Positions 35,928 through 45,313 are shown, counted from the stretch's first letter. The stretch: 64,000 nucleotides of DNA from Desulfitobacterium hafniense DCB-2 (GCF_000021925.1 NC_011830.1:4375001-4439000), one strand, 5' to 3'. A program made the numbers and translations. The notes: a model not told the origin generated them from the sequence alone.

Positions 35928-35959
35928 GGCCTAAAGACCTATAATTTTGAAATATTACT

Positions 35960-36003
35960 GTTCTGTCCAGAATGCGACAACGTTGTCGCATTCTGGACAG
36001 AAC
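35960..36003. repeat. Perfect 44-bp palindrome without a loop
   Basis: The 22-bp arm starting GTTCTGTCCAGA (35960-35981) is mirrored exactly at 35982-36003 with no spacer. It lies between the giant flagellin stop and the fliD promoter. It lacks a T-run on either side, so it is not a standard terminator. The surrounding 36004-36207 segment holds no gene; it includes a GACAA/TTGTC pair near 36043-36059. Confidence 0.95.
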
Positions 36004-36207
36004 CCAAGTTCCTTAGAAATGCCGCTTCCATCGATGAGTGGTGACAATCCTACGTTGTCCACATTAACTTTATAGCTTACTCTTGGAAGGAGCGGATATC
36101 AGGAAATCTTGCTTACATTGGAGGAGATTGGGAGTCCCTAAACCCTTCGCATCATTTGGGTTTGGCGTCTTCTGAACGATGAGGTGTCGGCAAATTCGAT
36201 TGAGTAG

Positions 36208-39162
36208 TTATTTTAAGAGTTCCAGAATCATCTGTGGTTGCTGCTTTGTTTGGACCAATACGGCTTCGGCGGCTTGTGACAGCAGAGATTGCTTTACATG
36301 AGCCATCATTTCCTTGGCGAGATCGGCATCACGGATTCTTGACTCGGCGGCCTGTAAATTTTCTGCCGACTGGGTTACATTGTAATAGAGAGATTCAAGG
36401 GCATTGCGCTTGGCTCCGTTCAGCCCGCGGGCGGCACTTACCATGGCCATAGCATCAGCAACTGTGTCGATAGCCCGATCGGCACTGATGCGGGTGGTAT
36501 AATCCAATCTTCTTATGCCAAGGATTTCTGTATTCATCATATATTGCGTCCCTGTTGAGACCATATTTCCGGAATTTGCGCCGACTTGCAATTTAAGATC
36601 CATTCCGCCGGTATATGTGATATCATATGGCCCGGGATAAAACACAGTATAGGAGGCGCTGCCGCCTACTCCGTCGATGGCAAAATAACCGTTTTTGCCT
36701 GGAGAGTAGGTCAAGGTCATAACGGTCCTAGGCCCTTGGGGCGTATTAATATTCTTGATGGCAGCGGCTACTTGCAGGTTTTGCGCCTGCAATTTGGCGT
36801 TGATCATATCGATCAGGCCATTTTCGCTATACTCCCCAGCATCAAGGATTATGGTTTTCCGTTCAATTGTGCCGTCGTCATGAAGATCAAAAGCAAGTTT
36901 ATCATTGACTCCGGTTCCAATCGTAATCCCCTGGCGTAAATCGACACGCCCATCTATATAGGTGTCCGATGTACTTGGCGGAATATAGCCGGCATTTTGG
37001 TAATACTGATCAACCCTACGGAATAAAGTATTGACCGAATTTCCCGAAACGGAATTGATTTGGGTCGTTGTGCCGGTTGTTTGGGAACGAAGTTCTAAAT
37101 ACGAGCTGTATGAAGTTGCCTCAATCATACCTCCTAAGCCAGCAGCTGAAAGTTTGCCATTTATTTGGGTCACTAATTGAGCCGTATTGTACGTCCCAGC
37201 GTCCAGCGTAAAAGAATAGGGATTACCGTTGGCACTTACTGTTAATGAATCGTTAACCCCGGCGCTGATCGTGATATTGCTGATATTGGCTGTGCCGCGT
37301 AGATAGCTGGCGGAAGGCGTAGTCCCGGAGGCCTGCCCCATCGGCATGTTTGTCGTCATAAGCGTGGACAAAGCATTACCGCCGAAATTTTTCAGCGAAT
37401 AAGGGAATTCCGGGATACCGCCGCCTTCTTTTTTATGTTCAAATACTAATTGTTGCGAAGAAGGGCCCACATAGCTTGCTGTTACATCCATACCGCTTAA
37501 CTCGGTATTAATTGCCGATAGCAACTCGGCAGCACTATACCATTTAGCATCTAAAGCAATACTTTTTGCCTGACCGTCCAACTCAAAGGTCAAAGTATCG
37601 TTATAGCCGGTAATGATCTGTACGCCATTAGCCAGGTTAGTTTGTCCGGTCGCTCTTGCCTTGCCGACAGCGATTGGGGTGGTATTTCCTTCAACCAGCT
37701 GCCATGAGCCAGGGATAAGACTCGGACCGGAAACCGGTTCGCCCATAAGAGTATAGGCCGCACCCCCTGACACAGAGCCGACCGACCCCGCACCTGCACC
37801 GGTATACTCCAGCTGTAAACGGTCTCCGCTAAGTTTAGCTTCAACCTGAAGGCTTTGATTGGCAAACACTTGATTGAGCTGAGTCATGATTCCGGCCTGA
37901 TCGTAGGTGCCTGCGGCTAAAGTTAGGGTATGAACAGTACCTCCTACATTCAGACGCAAAGTATCATTGCGCCCAGCCTCAATGGTGATGCCTCCTGCAA
38001 GTGATTTATACCCGGTAAATACAGCAGGAGAGCCGTTCGTGCCGGGGTGTATGTATTCAGAATAATGATTAGAGACCAGCCTGTCTAAGATAACCTGCTT
38101 CGCCGTTCCGCCTAATTGGTCAAGGGTATATCCCGCACCGCACTTATTATGCTGAAGCTTGAGGCGGTTGGAAGCATCTTTGGTCGCTGTGACATCAATG
38201 CCATTGGTATTAAAATGATGATTCAGAGCATCTACTAATCCTTGGGCCGAATAAGTGCCATCTGCCAAGGTAAGCGAAACATTAGTATAGGTGCCGCTAT
38301 CACCCACACGAAAAGTCAGGGTATTATTCGAACTATCAATAGTTACGTCGCCGGATAGATATTCCGCACCTAAAAAATAGGCGCCGGAAATATAACCGGG
38401 TTTACTGTTATCATAAATAATGGACGTGTAAGAAGCAGGGGAATCGATCTCAATCATGGAGCCGCCAAAGCTGTCCAGAACTTTGGTCGGCGAATGATAC
38501 ACCAAGCTATCCCCTTCAAACCCCACCGTTACATCAGTACCAGCCCCTTTGAATTTCTCGTTCAGGGCATGCACAAGCTGTTCTGAAGTATAGTTGCCGG
38601 GATCCAAATGAATTTCCAAGGGCTGCTCATCCAAACGAAAGGTTAAGCGGTCATTTCTGCCGGCTGTTACCTGCAAACCATATTGACGAATCAGCGTATC
38701 TCCCGGCAATATTCCGGGAGTTGGCGTTTTTGTGCTTTTAATATCCTGGGCAAAGATTTTATGGGTATTGAATTCGGCTGTGCGGAACAGTCTTTCTAAA
38801 TGTTCTTGTATTTGCAGAACTTCTTTCTGAATAGTCTCACGATCCTGGGTGGTTAAGGTATCATTGGCGGCCTGTATCGCCAACTCCCGCAGCCGTTGCA
38901 GCGGGGGCGAATTAATACTGCCAAGATAGCCATCGGCAGTATCCAGGTAGCTAAGTCCATCCTGAATATTTCTGGATGCCTGCATGAGACCGCGGATTTG
39001 CCCTCGCATCTTTTCACTGATACTAAGTCCTGCCCCATCATCAGCCGCATGATTGATTCTTAAGCCGGACGACACCCTTGCTAAGGGTGTGCCGGCTTTG
39101 TGTATATTCTTACTTAATGCGTTAGACGCCTTCAGTCCAGGAATATTATTGTAAATGATCAC
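36208..39162 (-). CDS. Giant flagellin with six internal repeat modules
   Basis: 984 residues from GTG 39162, after GGGAGGGAGG. The N-terminal D0/D1 region (SSGLRINHAADDGAGLSISEKMRGQIRGL, to about residue 140) and C-terminal D1/D0 region (AESRIRDADLAKEMMAHVKQSLLSQA) are ordinary flagellin. Between them lie six modules of about 110-122 residues, anchored at residues about 170, 279, 399, 521, 637 and 753. Each has a NDxLxF/L block, a LDAGxYxxxxLVxxIN block and a hydrophobic closing block. A second Met-free long frame of 11 codons precedes the GTG and is probably not translated. Most flagellins are 270-550 residues. The inserted modules would form large surface domains on the filament. A plain flagellin is encoded at the right edge. 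Confidence 0.93.
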   Translation of the reverse strand: MIIYNNIPGLKASNALSKNIHKAGTPLARVSSGLRINHAADDGAGLSISEKMRGQIRGLMQASRNIQDGLSYLDTADGYLGSINSPPLQRLRELAIQAANDTLTTQDRETIQKEVLQIQEHLERLFRTAEFNTHKIFAQDIKSTKTPTPGILPGDTLIRQYGLQVTAGRNDRLTFRLDEQPLEIHLDPGNYTSEQLVHALNEKFKGAGTDVTVGFEGDSLVYHSPTKVLDSFGGSMIEIDSPASYTSIIYDNSKPGYISGAYFLGAEYLSGDVTIDSSNNTLTFRVGDSGTYTNVSLTLADGTYSAQGLVDALNHHFNTNGIDVTATKDASNRLKLQHNKCGAGYTLDQLGGTAKQVILDRLVSNHYSEYIHPGTNGSPAVFTGYKSLAGGITIEAGRNDTLRLNVGGTVHTLTLAAGTYDQAGIMTQLNQVFANQSLQVEAKLSGDRLQLEYTGAGAGSVGSVSGGAAYTLMGEPVSGPSLIPGSWQLVEGNTTPIAVGKARATGQTNLANGVQIITGYNDTLTFELDGQAKSIALDAKWYSAAELLSAINTELSGMDVTASYVGPSSQQLVFEHKKEGGGIPEFPYSLKNFGGNALSTLMTTNMPMGQASGTTPSASYLRGTANISNITISAGVNDSLTVSANGNPYSFTLDAGTYNTAQLVTQINGKLSAAGLGGMIEATSYSSYLELRSQTTGTTTQINSVSGNSVNTLFRRVDQYYQNAGYIPPSTSDTYIDGRVDLRQGITIGTGVNDKLAFDLHDDGTIERKTIILDAGEYSENGLIDMINAKLQAQNLQVAAAIKNINTPQGPRTVMTLTYSPGKNGYFAIDGVGGSASYTVFYPGPYDITYTGGMDLKLQVGANSGNMVSTGTQYMMNTEILGIRRLDYTTRISADRAIDTVADAMAMVSAARGLNGAKRNALESLYYNVTQSAENLQAAESRIRDADLAKEMMAHVKQSLLSQAAEAVLVQTKQQPQMILELLK

Positions 39163-39219
39163 GAGAAAACCCTCCCTCCCATGAAGCTTCTTCAAGGTCT
39201 TAGACCGCCAGTACCTCTG

Positions 39220-39623
39220 TTACCCCACCATTTCATTATACTTAGATACGATTAATTCGGCTATTCGGAGCTCTTTCATCTCCGCAACTAATTCATGGAA
39301 ATCATCCCGGGTCAGGTCGGCTCTGATACTGAACAGATATCTCATCAGGGTCTCAAAATAGCCTATCCCTGTTTGGTGATCTTCAAGCTCACGCAAATAC
39401 ATCGCTGCTTTAAAGGTTGACTTTAATAGACTCTCATATCCCTTTTCCGGATATCCCTCATGATGATCATGACTATTATATTAATGACCTGGCCTTTTAT
39501 TTCCTCACCCGTATACTCCGAAAGATCATAGAGCAAATATTTATAGTCGGGAATGAATCCCTGCACCTCCTGGGACAGTTCTTCATAACCTGCCAGCTTC
39601 ATTATATCATATCTTCTGTCTCT
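39220..39623 (-). pseudogene. Decayed Rpn-type (PD-(D/E)XK) nuclease/transposase remnant
   Basis: One frame gives LAGYEELSQEVQGFIPDYKYLLYDLSEYTGEEIKG and stops; the next frame resumes with KAAMYLRELEDHQTGIGYFETLMRYLFS to a stop at 39220. Read together across the frameshift (near 39440-39480) they resemble the C-terminal part of Rpn family recombination-promoting nucleases. The N-terminal catalytic part is missing. The resemblance is from memory of the family and was not searched. Confidence 0.6.
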
Positions 39624-40306
39624 TCAAACCTCTAAGTCAGCAGAAGACGGATTCCTTTTTCCACCTTCTTCCCCAAACCAATCCGGGGGAACTCAGGCAG
39701 CGAGCTGGAGGTGTGATTTAGTCGTGACACCCTGCCCTGATTACTTGGAGAATATTTGAACATCACCCTCCGCCCCTTATGAGCGGAGGGTAGTCGTTAT
39801 TGGCTAGCTGTAACGGACTGTCCATTGCCCGCCTGATCGGAATGAACCGTACCCTATCACTTTTCTCCGCTCGGCTGATCGACCTTGTACCTGCGGATGT
39901 AAAAGAAACGCTAAGCGGCATAAAGCGGATTATTTCGTGACATGCAGCCTTACTGATTCTGCCGAATCGCCTGTTCCGGCCAATGTCTTGAAATTATTGA
40001 AGCCCATTGGGGCACGCTAACCATCACACCTAACAGAAAGATACATATTTTATACTAAGCGCATTATTAATGAAGATGTCCCAAATTCGAAACCGGTTTC
40101 GAATCTGACACGACCTATAACATGACTTCACCAACTATTGCTTGCTTTTACTTCTTCCTCGGCAGGCTAATGCCAGAGATATATACCAATGGTTTACGGT
40201 ATGTGCCGAGTATTGATGCTTCCGCCTCATTCTCAACATCGTTCATATCGAAATCCCGCCTTATCCACATCTCTTGCCGGTACAGTCTCTTCAACACCCC
40301 TCACAA
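39624..40306. other. Gene-poor spacer with two palindromic elements
   Basis: No credible gene. A plus-strand frame of about 48 codons ending at 39942 (ARLIGMNRTLSLFSARLIDL...) looks like a protein remnant of unknown origin. A CCCTCCGC/GCGGAGGG hairpin lies at 39766-39790, and a perfect 20-bp palindrome, ATTCGAAACC and its mirror, at 40085-40104. The spacer separates the flagellin region from the sugar island. Confidence 0.6.
40085..40104. repeat. Perfect 20-bp palindrome
   Basis: Two 10-bp arms meet without a spacer. This size and symmetry fit a dimeric regulator's operator, but no promoter could be assigned next to it. It is downstream of the last gene of the sugar island. Confidence 0.6.
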
Positions 40307-40843
40307 TTACGAGTTGCTTATATACCTCCAATTTTTGTCCTTCTCACTCATGATATACGGAGGCATTATTGGCCATGCTATCTCAAATGCCGAATCGTCA
40401 AACCGGTATCCAACCTCTGTATCCGGGGTATAGTACTCTGTCACCAGATACAACACCTGCGCATTGTCCGTCATGGTTAAATACCCATGGGCACAACCTT
40501 TCGGAACATACAGACCCATTCCATTCTCCGCCGAGAGTGTCTCGCCAACCCATTGCAAATAGGTCGGTGAATCCTCGCGGACATCCACACACACATCAAA
40601 TACCTCGCCTTGAACACAGGTCACCAGCTTATCTTCCGCCGCATTACCGGATTGAGAGTGCAATCCCCGCAATGTACCTTTGTTACGATTGGTTGATAGA
40701 TTCATTTGGGAGATTTCACCGCATAGCCCAGCCGCTTCCAGTTCTCGGCGGCAGAACAGGCGTGAAAATGTCCCCCGTTCATCGGCAAACGGTTCACGTT
40801 TGACAAGATAAGCACCTGCTATTTTTGTTGCTGTAATTTTCAT
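40307..40843 (-). CDS. RmlC/RfbC-like nucleotide-sugar 3,5-epimerase
   Basis: 178 residues, a cupin of the dTDP-4-dehydrorhamnose 3,5-epimerase family: DERGTFSRLF, GTLRGLH with catalytic His62, VPKGCAHGYLTMTDNAQVLYLVTEYYTP with the conserved Tyr, and a YRFDDSAFEIAWP ending. In this cluster, with rfbF and rfbG, the substrate is more likely a CDP-4-dehydro-6-deoxy sugar than the dTDP form. ATG 40843 follows GGGGAGAG. It is the last gene of the island. Confidence 0.85.
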   Translation of the reverse strand: MKITATKIAGAYLVKREPFADERGTFSRLFCRRELEAAGLCGEISQMNLSTNRNKGTLRGLHSQSGNAAEDKLVTCVQGEVFDVCVDVREDSPTYLQWVGETLSAENGMGLYVPKGCAHGYLTMTDNAQVLYLVTEYYTPDTEVGYRFDDSAFEIAWPIMPPYIMSEKDKNWRYISNS

Positions 40844-40900
40844 CGTATCGCTCTCCCCAGATTTTCATCTTATAACCGCCATGGAATATTATTTACTATC

Positions 40901-41917
40901 CTATCCAAATAATCTGCACAAAATTTCGTCTTTGCGATCATCCAGCGCATCCAAAGGATGGCTTACATCATCCGGTGCACAGCAGTTTGAACAACCGGTA
41001 ATGATCTCCTTCTCACCGCGCAAATGCCTAATACGAAATTGTTTAAGCAGTTCACTATCCCACATTTCACGTAGGTTTGTATTATGGACATTGCCAAGAA
41101 CACATGGTTTATAAATCGCGTCACAAGGTTGAACGTCACCATTTGGCCATACAGCAAGCGAAAAAAATGCAAGCGGGCAAACCGTTCTGGGCGGATGGGC
41201 GTTGCCATAACGATCATATCGCGTAAGATCACTCCCGTTACTGCTGTGAACATCAACCGCATGATACACAGGCTGAACATTCTCCACATACATGCGGTCG
41301 CAAATATTATTGAATAATTTATAGAACTCTTTTGCTCCGCCGATAGGCAGTGAAACATCCATAATTTTAACGAACAATCCCATATCTTTTTTCTTGTGGG
41401 TATAAAAATAGACCAGACGCTCCATAAAACGGTCAAAATCCAAGGCAACACCACAGATTTTCCTATACGATTCCATATCTAACCCCTGTAAAGACACGCG
41501 CAGGTTGGTAAGACCGGAGTCAATCAATTCATCCGCATATTCATGTGTCAGCATGCTAGCATTAGTAATAATCTCAATGCGTTGAGCAATCCCCGCCCGC
41601 GCTGCAAGGGAAATCATTTTCGGCAAATCCCTGTTTAACAGCGGTTCACCATGCCCCATAAAAGATAACAGCTTATACGGAGCAAACGCTTTGCTTTGTT
41701 CAACAATCAACTCCATAGTTTCCAAACTCATGAAACCCCTGTCCATCCCATAAGTTGCGGCAAGTGCTTCAGCACCAAGGCTTTGAGCACAATAAGAACA
41801 TTTAAAATTGCAGGCATTTGTCGGAAATACATTCAACGTAAACGGCGAAACCAACGGTAATGCCTCGGCAAGCAGCACGCGATCTTCCGCACCGGAAATC
41901 GGCTTAATTTGCGCCAT
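40901..41917 (-). CDS. Radical SAM/SPASM-type protein (paralogue 1)
   Basis: 338 residues. The radical-SAM cluster motif is Cys36-x3-Cys40-x2-Cys43 (ACNFKCSYC), followed by FMGHGEPLLNRDLP, an SAM-binding GxGEP type motif. The C-terminal part has VCPLAFFSLAVWPNGDVQPCDAIYKPCVLGNV and CSNCC, typical auxiliary cluster (SPASM-like) cysteines. It resembles the proteins at 42078 and 44283 along its length (ISLQGL-type strand, KKxxxIFxKIxD block). Substrate unknown; likely an activated or protein-bound sugar. Confidence 0.88.
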   Translation of the reverse strand: MAQIKPISGAEDRVLLAEALPLVSPFTLNVFPTNACNFKCSYCAQSLGAEALAATYGMDRGFMSLETMELIVEQSKAFAPYKLLSFMGHGEPLLNRDLPKMISLAARAGIAQRIEIITNASMLTHEYADELIDSGLTNLRVSLQGLDMESYRKICGVALDFDRFMERLVYFYTHKKKDMGLFVKIMDVSLPIGGAKEFYKLFNNICDRMYVENVQPVYHAVDVHSSNGSDLTRYDRYGNAHPPRTVCPLAFFSLAVWPNGDVQPCDAIYKPCVLGNVHNTNLREMWDSELLKQFRIRHLRGEKEIITGCSNCCAPDDVSHPLDALDDRKDEILCRLFG

Positions 41918-42077
41918 TTGACAACCTCCCTCCAGGCTCTAGCTAAATGATGGAAAAAACAATCCGCCTATGATTTCCACTCGCTTAACGTGCGAAAAAT
42001 CTTTTTGAATACTGTTCATAATTTCTGTACTAATACTTGTTGTTATCGTAACATATACGACATCAATTCCATGATCA

Positions 42078-43112
42078 CTAATCACGCCCTGAGATTCGAC
42101 CATTTGTCCCATGGTTTTGCCCTTCTATCCGAAATATCCTTAACAATTGCGCGCGATATTCATCCAAATAGTCGCCTTGTTGCATACCGTAATCAGGAAC
42201 AGTACAATTTTTGCACACAGGATTCGCGGCTCTGCCAAGAATTTGTGTTACCAATAATTCATTACGTTCTTCACTATTCCAAATTTCTAGTAAGGTCTTT
42301 TTCATTACATTGCCAAAAATAACAGGTGGCTGAATGGCGCAACATCCGGTTACATCACCATTTGGCAATACAACCAACATATAAAACGGCATCGCACAAA
42401 TATCAACATGCATTGCCTTACCGTCTCCATGCTTTGTATTTTGCAATTCGCCGCTGAGTTCCTTATGATCTATCTGATCAATAAACGGGAACAGGTACTC
42501 AATTGCCGCCGTATCGCAAATCGAATCAAATATTGTGTGAAATTGTTTTGAACCAGTCGGATTATTCAATGCAATATCAATTATCTTGATAAAAGTATCT
42601 GTATGTTGTTTGTGCCGGAAGAAGTATTCCAGATAAGAAACAAACTCTGAAAAATTAATCTTAGTGCCACACACCCGCAGATAATCTTCTTCATTCAAAC
42701 CTTGCAGCGAAATCCGCAAGCGATCAAGCTTGGCTTCAATTAACTTATCGGATAAGGAAGGCGTGAGCAGGCTCCCATTCGATACAATTTCGACACGCTC
42801 GGCGGCATTATGCAATTTGGCATAACTGATCATATCAGCAATCGCCGGGTGCGTTAAAGGTTCTCCATGCCCGGCAAAAATCATCGCCTTTACTTGTGAG
42901 GGAAATGCCTGTAGATCATCAACCGTTTTTTGGAAAATTTCCATTGGCATTGTTTGCTTCTTAAAACGCAATTTGTCCTGCTCTTCTTTGTCTAAACTGT
43001 GTATACAATATCTACACTTAAAATTACAATAATAAGAGGTAAACATATGCACGGCAAACGGTGTGGCAAGCGGTAAATGTTCAATCAAGGGAACGCGTAC
43101 GGGAACTGTCAT
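42078..43112 (-). CDS. Radical SAM/SPASM-type protein (paralogue 2)
   Basis: 344 residues with Cys29-x3-Cys33-x2-Cys36 (YYCNFKCRYC), FAGHGEPLTHPAI, RLRISLQGLN, TDTFIKIIDIAL, and C-terminal VVLPNGDVTGCCAIQPPVIFGNVMK with PVCKNCTV. ATG 43112 overlaps the stop of the FkbM gene (ATGA). The 160-base gap to the next gene shows nothing. Its function is unknown. Confidence 0.88.
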   Translation of the reverse strand: MTVPVRVPLIEHLPLATPFAVHMFTSYYCNFKCRYCIHSLDKEEQDKLRFKKQTMPMEIFQKTVDDLQAFPSQVKAMIFAGHGEPLTHPAIADMISYAKLHNAAERVEIVSNGSLLTPSLSDKLIEAKLDRLRISLQGLNEEDYLRVCGTKINFSEFVSYLEYFFRHKQHTDTFIKIIDIALNNPTGSKQFHTIFDSICDTAAIEYLFPFIDQIDHKELSGELQNTKHGDGKAMHVDICAMPFYMLVVLPNGDVTGCCAIQPPVIFGNVMKKTLLEIWNSEERNELLVTQILGRAANPVCKNCTVPDYGMQQGDYLDEYRAQLLRIFRIEGQNHGTNGRISGRD

Positions 43113-44266
43113 TGCTGTTTTCTCCTTTCCGTCACGTAAAGTACAGTTTCCATTGTACAGGAGCTGTGTGCGCGCAAATAAAAAAAATAATTCGGATTCC
43201 AGCGATGAAGAAGCAACGGAATCTCAAAATAATCGCTTATATTGTGATATATGCAAACGGCAAGATCGGGACGGGAGGTACGAATGACATTTTCCGCGCC
43301 ATGCAATGCCGCAACTTCAGCACCTTCTATATCCATCTTAATAAATGTTGGCGCAAAGCCGACAAATACGTTATCCAGGCTGACAACTTGAACGCTGGTT
43401 TCACCTGATTCAGAAAGCGCGCTGGATCCTTCCGCAAGCATAATTGAAGCCATCTGGTTAGCTCCGCCTACCGCACAAGGATAGAGAAATGCCTGGGAAA
43501 GATTATGCCGTAACGCAGCAGCCGTACTTGCAAGCCGTCCGAAGCTTTCGCAATCCGGCTCAAATCCAACATAAGTCTCAACATTGCCAAATTTTTTCAC
43601 CAGTTGCGTTAATGTATCTCCAATATACGCGCCACAATCTACGAACCGTGTAAATCCTTTAGCCAAAGGGACATCTTCCGTAAAATATTGACAACAATCC
43701 GTACTTTCCATGTAATCATCGTAATTGCGTAAAATATGAGCACGTAAATTACGCGCATAAACCTCACGACTTGCCCCATCGGCCAAAAGTTCCGCAGCGG
43801 CACAGATTTTTCCTGTCAACTCACTATCCGACCAATTTGCCTCATAACACGCTGCACTGAATGGCACTTCCCTGGCGCGGATAGATTGACCGTCAACCAC
43901 TTGTGAAAAACCCAGTTTATTTAAGGATTGAAAAAGCGGCATCCTTTCCTCAAGCGTCAGCACAATCGACACAATAAGCAGCGAACGTTTTCGCTCTTCC
44001 TGACTAATATCCACTGAGTCCGGCGAATATACAGGAACGCCGTATAACATTTGTCCCGGTTGCGCTTTGCGGTCAAGAAAACCGCGTACCCTAATGCCAT
44101 TTTGGGCAAGCAAGCGGAACATTTGGCGACCAAACGCACCCGCCCCATAGAGAAAGACAGGTATGTGAGCAATATCTGCGAGGAAACCTGCAAGCGTGAA
44201 GGGCTGGTTTTGCATTTTTTTCGATATTGCCGACATCAGTACCTGTTGTGTTTCAGCTAACTGCAT
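43109..44266 (-). CDS. FkbM-type methyltransferase with N-terminal GAG...DR domain
   Basis: 385 residues from ATG 44266, after AAGAGGTATAGT. Residues about 35-90 hold VFLYGAGAFGRQMFRLLAQNGIRVRGFLDRKAQPG, a Rossmann-like fold without an obvious catalytic site. The C-terminal part has the FkbM SAM-methyltransferase motifs: FVDCGAYIGDTLT (SAM loop), FIKMDIEGAEVAALHGA and DLAVCIYHNISDYFEIPLLL. It would O-methylate a sugar. A longer frame upstream (to 44533) overlaps the previous gene and is not used here. Confidence 0.88.
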   Translation of the reverse strand: MQLAETQQVLMSAISKKMQNQPFTLAGFLADIAHIPVFLYGAGAFGRQMFRLLAQNGIRVRGFLDRKAQPGQMLYGVPVYSPDSVDISQEERKRSLLIVSIVLTLEERMPLFQSLNKLGFSQVVDGQSIRAREVPFSAACYEANWSDSELTGKICAAAELLADGASREVYARNLRAHILRNYDDYMESTDCCQYFTEDVPLAKGFTRFVDCGAYIGDTLTQLVKKFGNVETYVGFEPDCESFGRLASTAAALRHNLSQAFLYPCAVGGANQMASIMLAEGSSALSESGETSVQVVSLDNVFVGFAPTFIKMDIEGAEVAALHGAENVIRTSRPDLAVCIYHNISDYFEIPLLLHRWNPNYFFYLRAHSSCTMETVLYVTERRKQQ

Positions 44267-44282
44267 ACTATACCTCTTTCTT

Positions 44283-45311
44283 TCATTCTGGCAACCGCTT
44301 GAGCATTTCCTCGCGGCAATCGTCCAAACGTTCTGCCGGATCGGTAATACATACGACTGACGAACACTCCCGGCAAGCGGCAAACGTGCGGTAGCCATTT
44401 CGCAGATTGGTACGGAGCATACTGTTTCGTTTTTTCCCATCCCAGATTTCCTGCAAGGTATTTTCCTGAATATTTCCCATTGAGAAACCGGTAGGCAGCC
44501 CCGGAGTGGAGCAAGGAAAGGTATCGCCATCAATATTAATCTGAAAAAAATAAAACATAATACCGCACACTTGGCAAGGTTTAAAAGGTTCGCCGTTTAA
44601 ATTCAGTGACCGATCTGTCTTACCGCCGTGATCCCCCATCTGATGCTCCATAACGACCAGATGTTCCACAAATATCGTATCGCAAATAGCGCTAAACATT
44701 TCAAAAAAACGCGCTTTCTCAGATTCATCCTCTAAATTCGCATCAATAATTTTAATAAAAATTTCAGTGTTTTTTTTATGCTTATACAGATACGCTATAT
44801 TCTCAATATAGCTTCCTATATCTACCGATACACCGGCTATATTGCTGTACGCTTCGCTTGTTAAGCCCTGCACCGAGATTTGAATACGGTTTATCCCCGC
44901 ATCAACCAGTTCGTCTGCCAGCCTGGGGGTAAACGCCAAACCATTCGTAATGATATCATTGCGTCCCGTAAAGCCCGCTTTCCGCAACCTTCTGGCCATC
45001 TCGCCAAGCTTTGGATTGGTCAGCGGTTCTCCCAACCCGGAAAACGTTACCCGTTTAGGCTGATCGGGAAACTTCATAATACCGTCAATTATTTTATCAT
45101 ATAATTCCATATCCATATGCGCAAGCTTAAACCCTGTTTTGGCAAGCGCACCTTCGCTATCGCCGCGAGTTGCGTGCATGCAATAAAAGCACCTCATATT
45201 ACATATGCGTGTCGGCTCAATGTACATGCCAAACGGACCGCTAAGCGGTATAACATCCCGCAAATTTGTTCTGTTTGTGTCATAGGATGGTTTGATAACT
45301 GCCACGTACAT
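44283..45311 (-). CDS. Radical SAM/SPASM-type protein (paralogue 3)
   Basis: 342 residues from the third of three adjacent ATGs (45311), chosen for spacing to GAAAGGA; the first is 45317. Motif Cys37-x3-Cys41-x2-Cys44 (ICNMRCFYC), FSGLGEPLTNPKLG, RIQISVQGL, TEIFIKIIDANL. C-terminal cysteines lie in CQVCGIMFYFFQINIDGDTFPCSTPG and ACREC. It overlaps the glycosyltransferase upstream and lies 16 bases before the FkbM gene. Its function is unknown. Confidence 0.88.
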   Translation of the reverse strand: MYVAVIKPSYDTNRTNLRDVIPLSGPFGMYIEPTRICNMRCFYCMHATRGDSEGALAKTGFKLAHMDMELYDKIIDGIMKFPDQPKRVTFSGLGEPLTNPKLGEMARRLRKAGFTGRNDIITNGLAFTPRLADELVDAGINRIQISVQGLTSEAYSNIAGVSVDIGSYIENIAYLYKHKKNTEIFIKIIDANLEDESEKARFFEMFSAICDTIFVEHLVVMEHQMGDHGGKTDRSLNLNGEPFKPCQVCGIMFYFFQINIDGDTFPCSTPGLPTGFSMGNIQENTLQEIWDGKKRNSMLRTNLRNGYRTFAACRECSSVVCITDPAERLDDCREEMLKRLPE

Positions 45312-45313
45312 CA

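Noticed and set aside
39766..39790. CCCTCCGC/GCGGAGGG hairpin as a terminator
   Set aside because: No T-run on either strand and no gene ending next to it.
44267..44533. Longer start for the FkbM protein at 44533
   Set aside because: It would overlap the preceding radical-SAM gene by 250 bases, and ATG 44266 has a good ribosome site directly in the gap.
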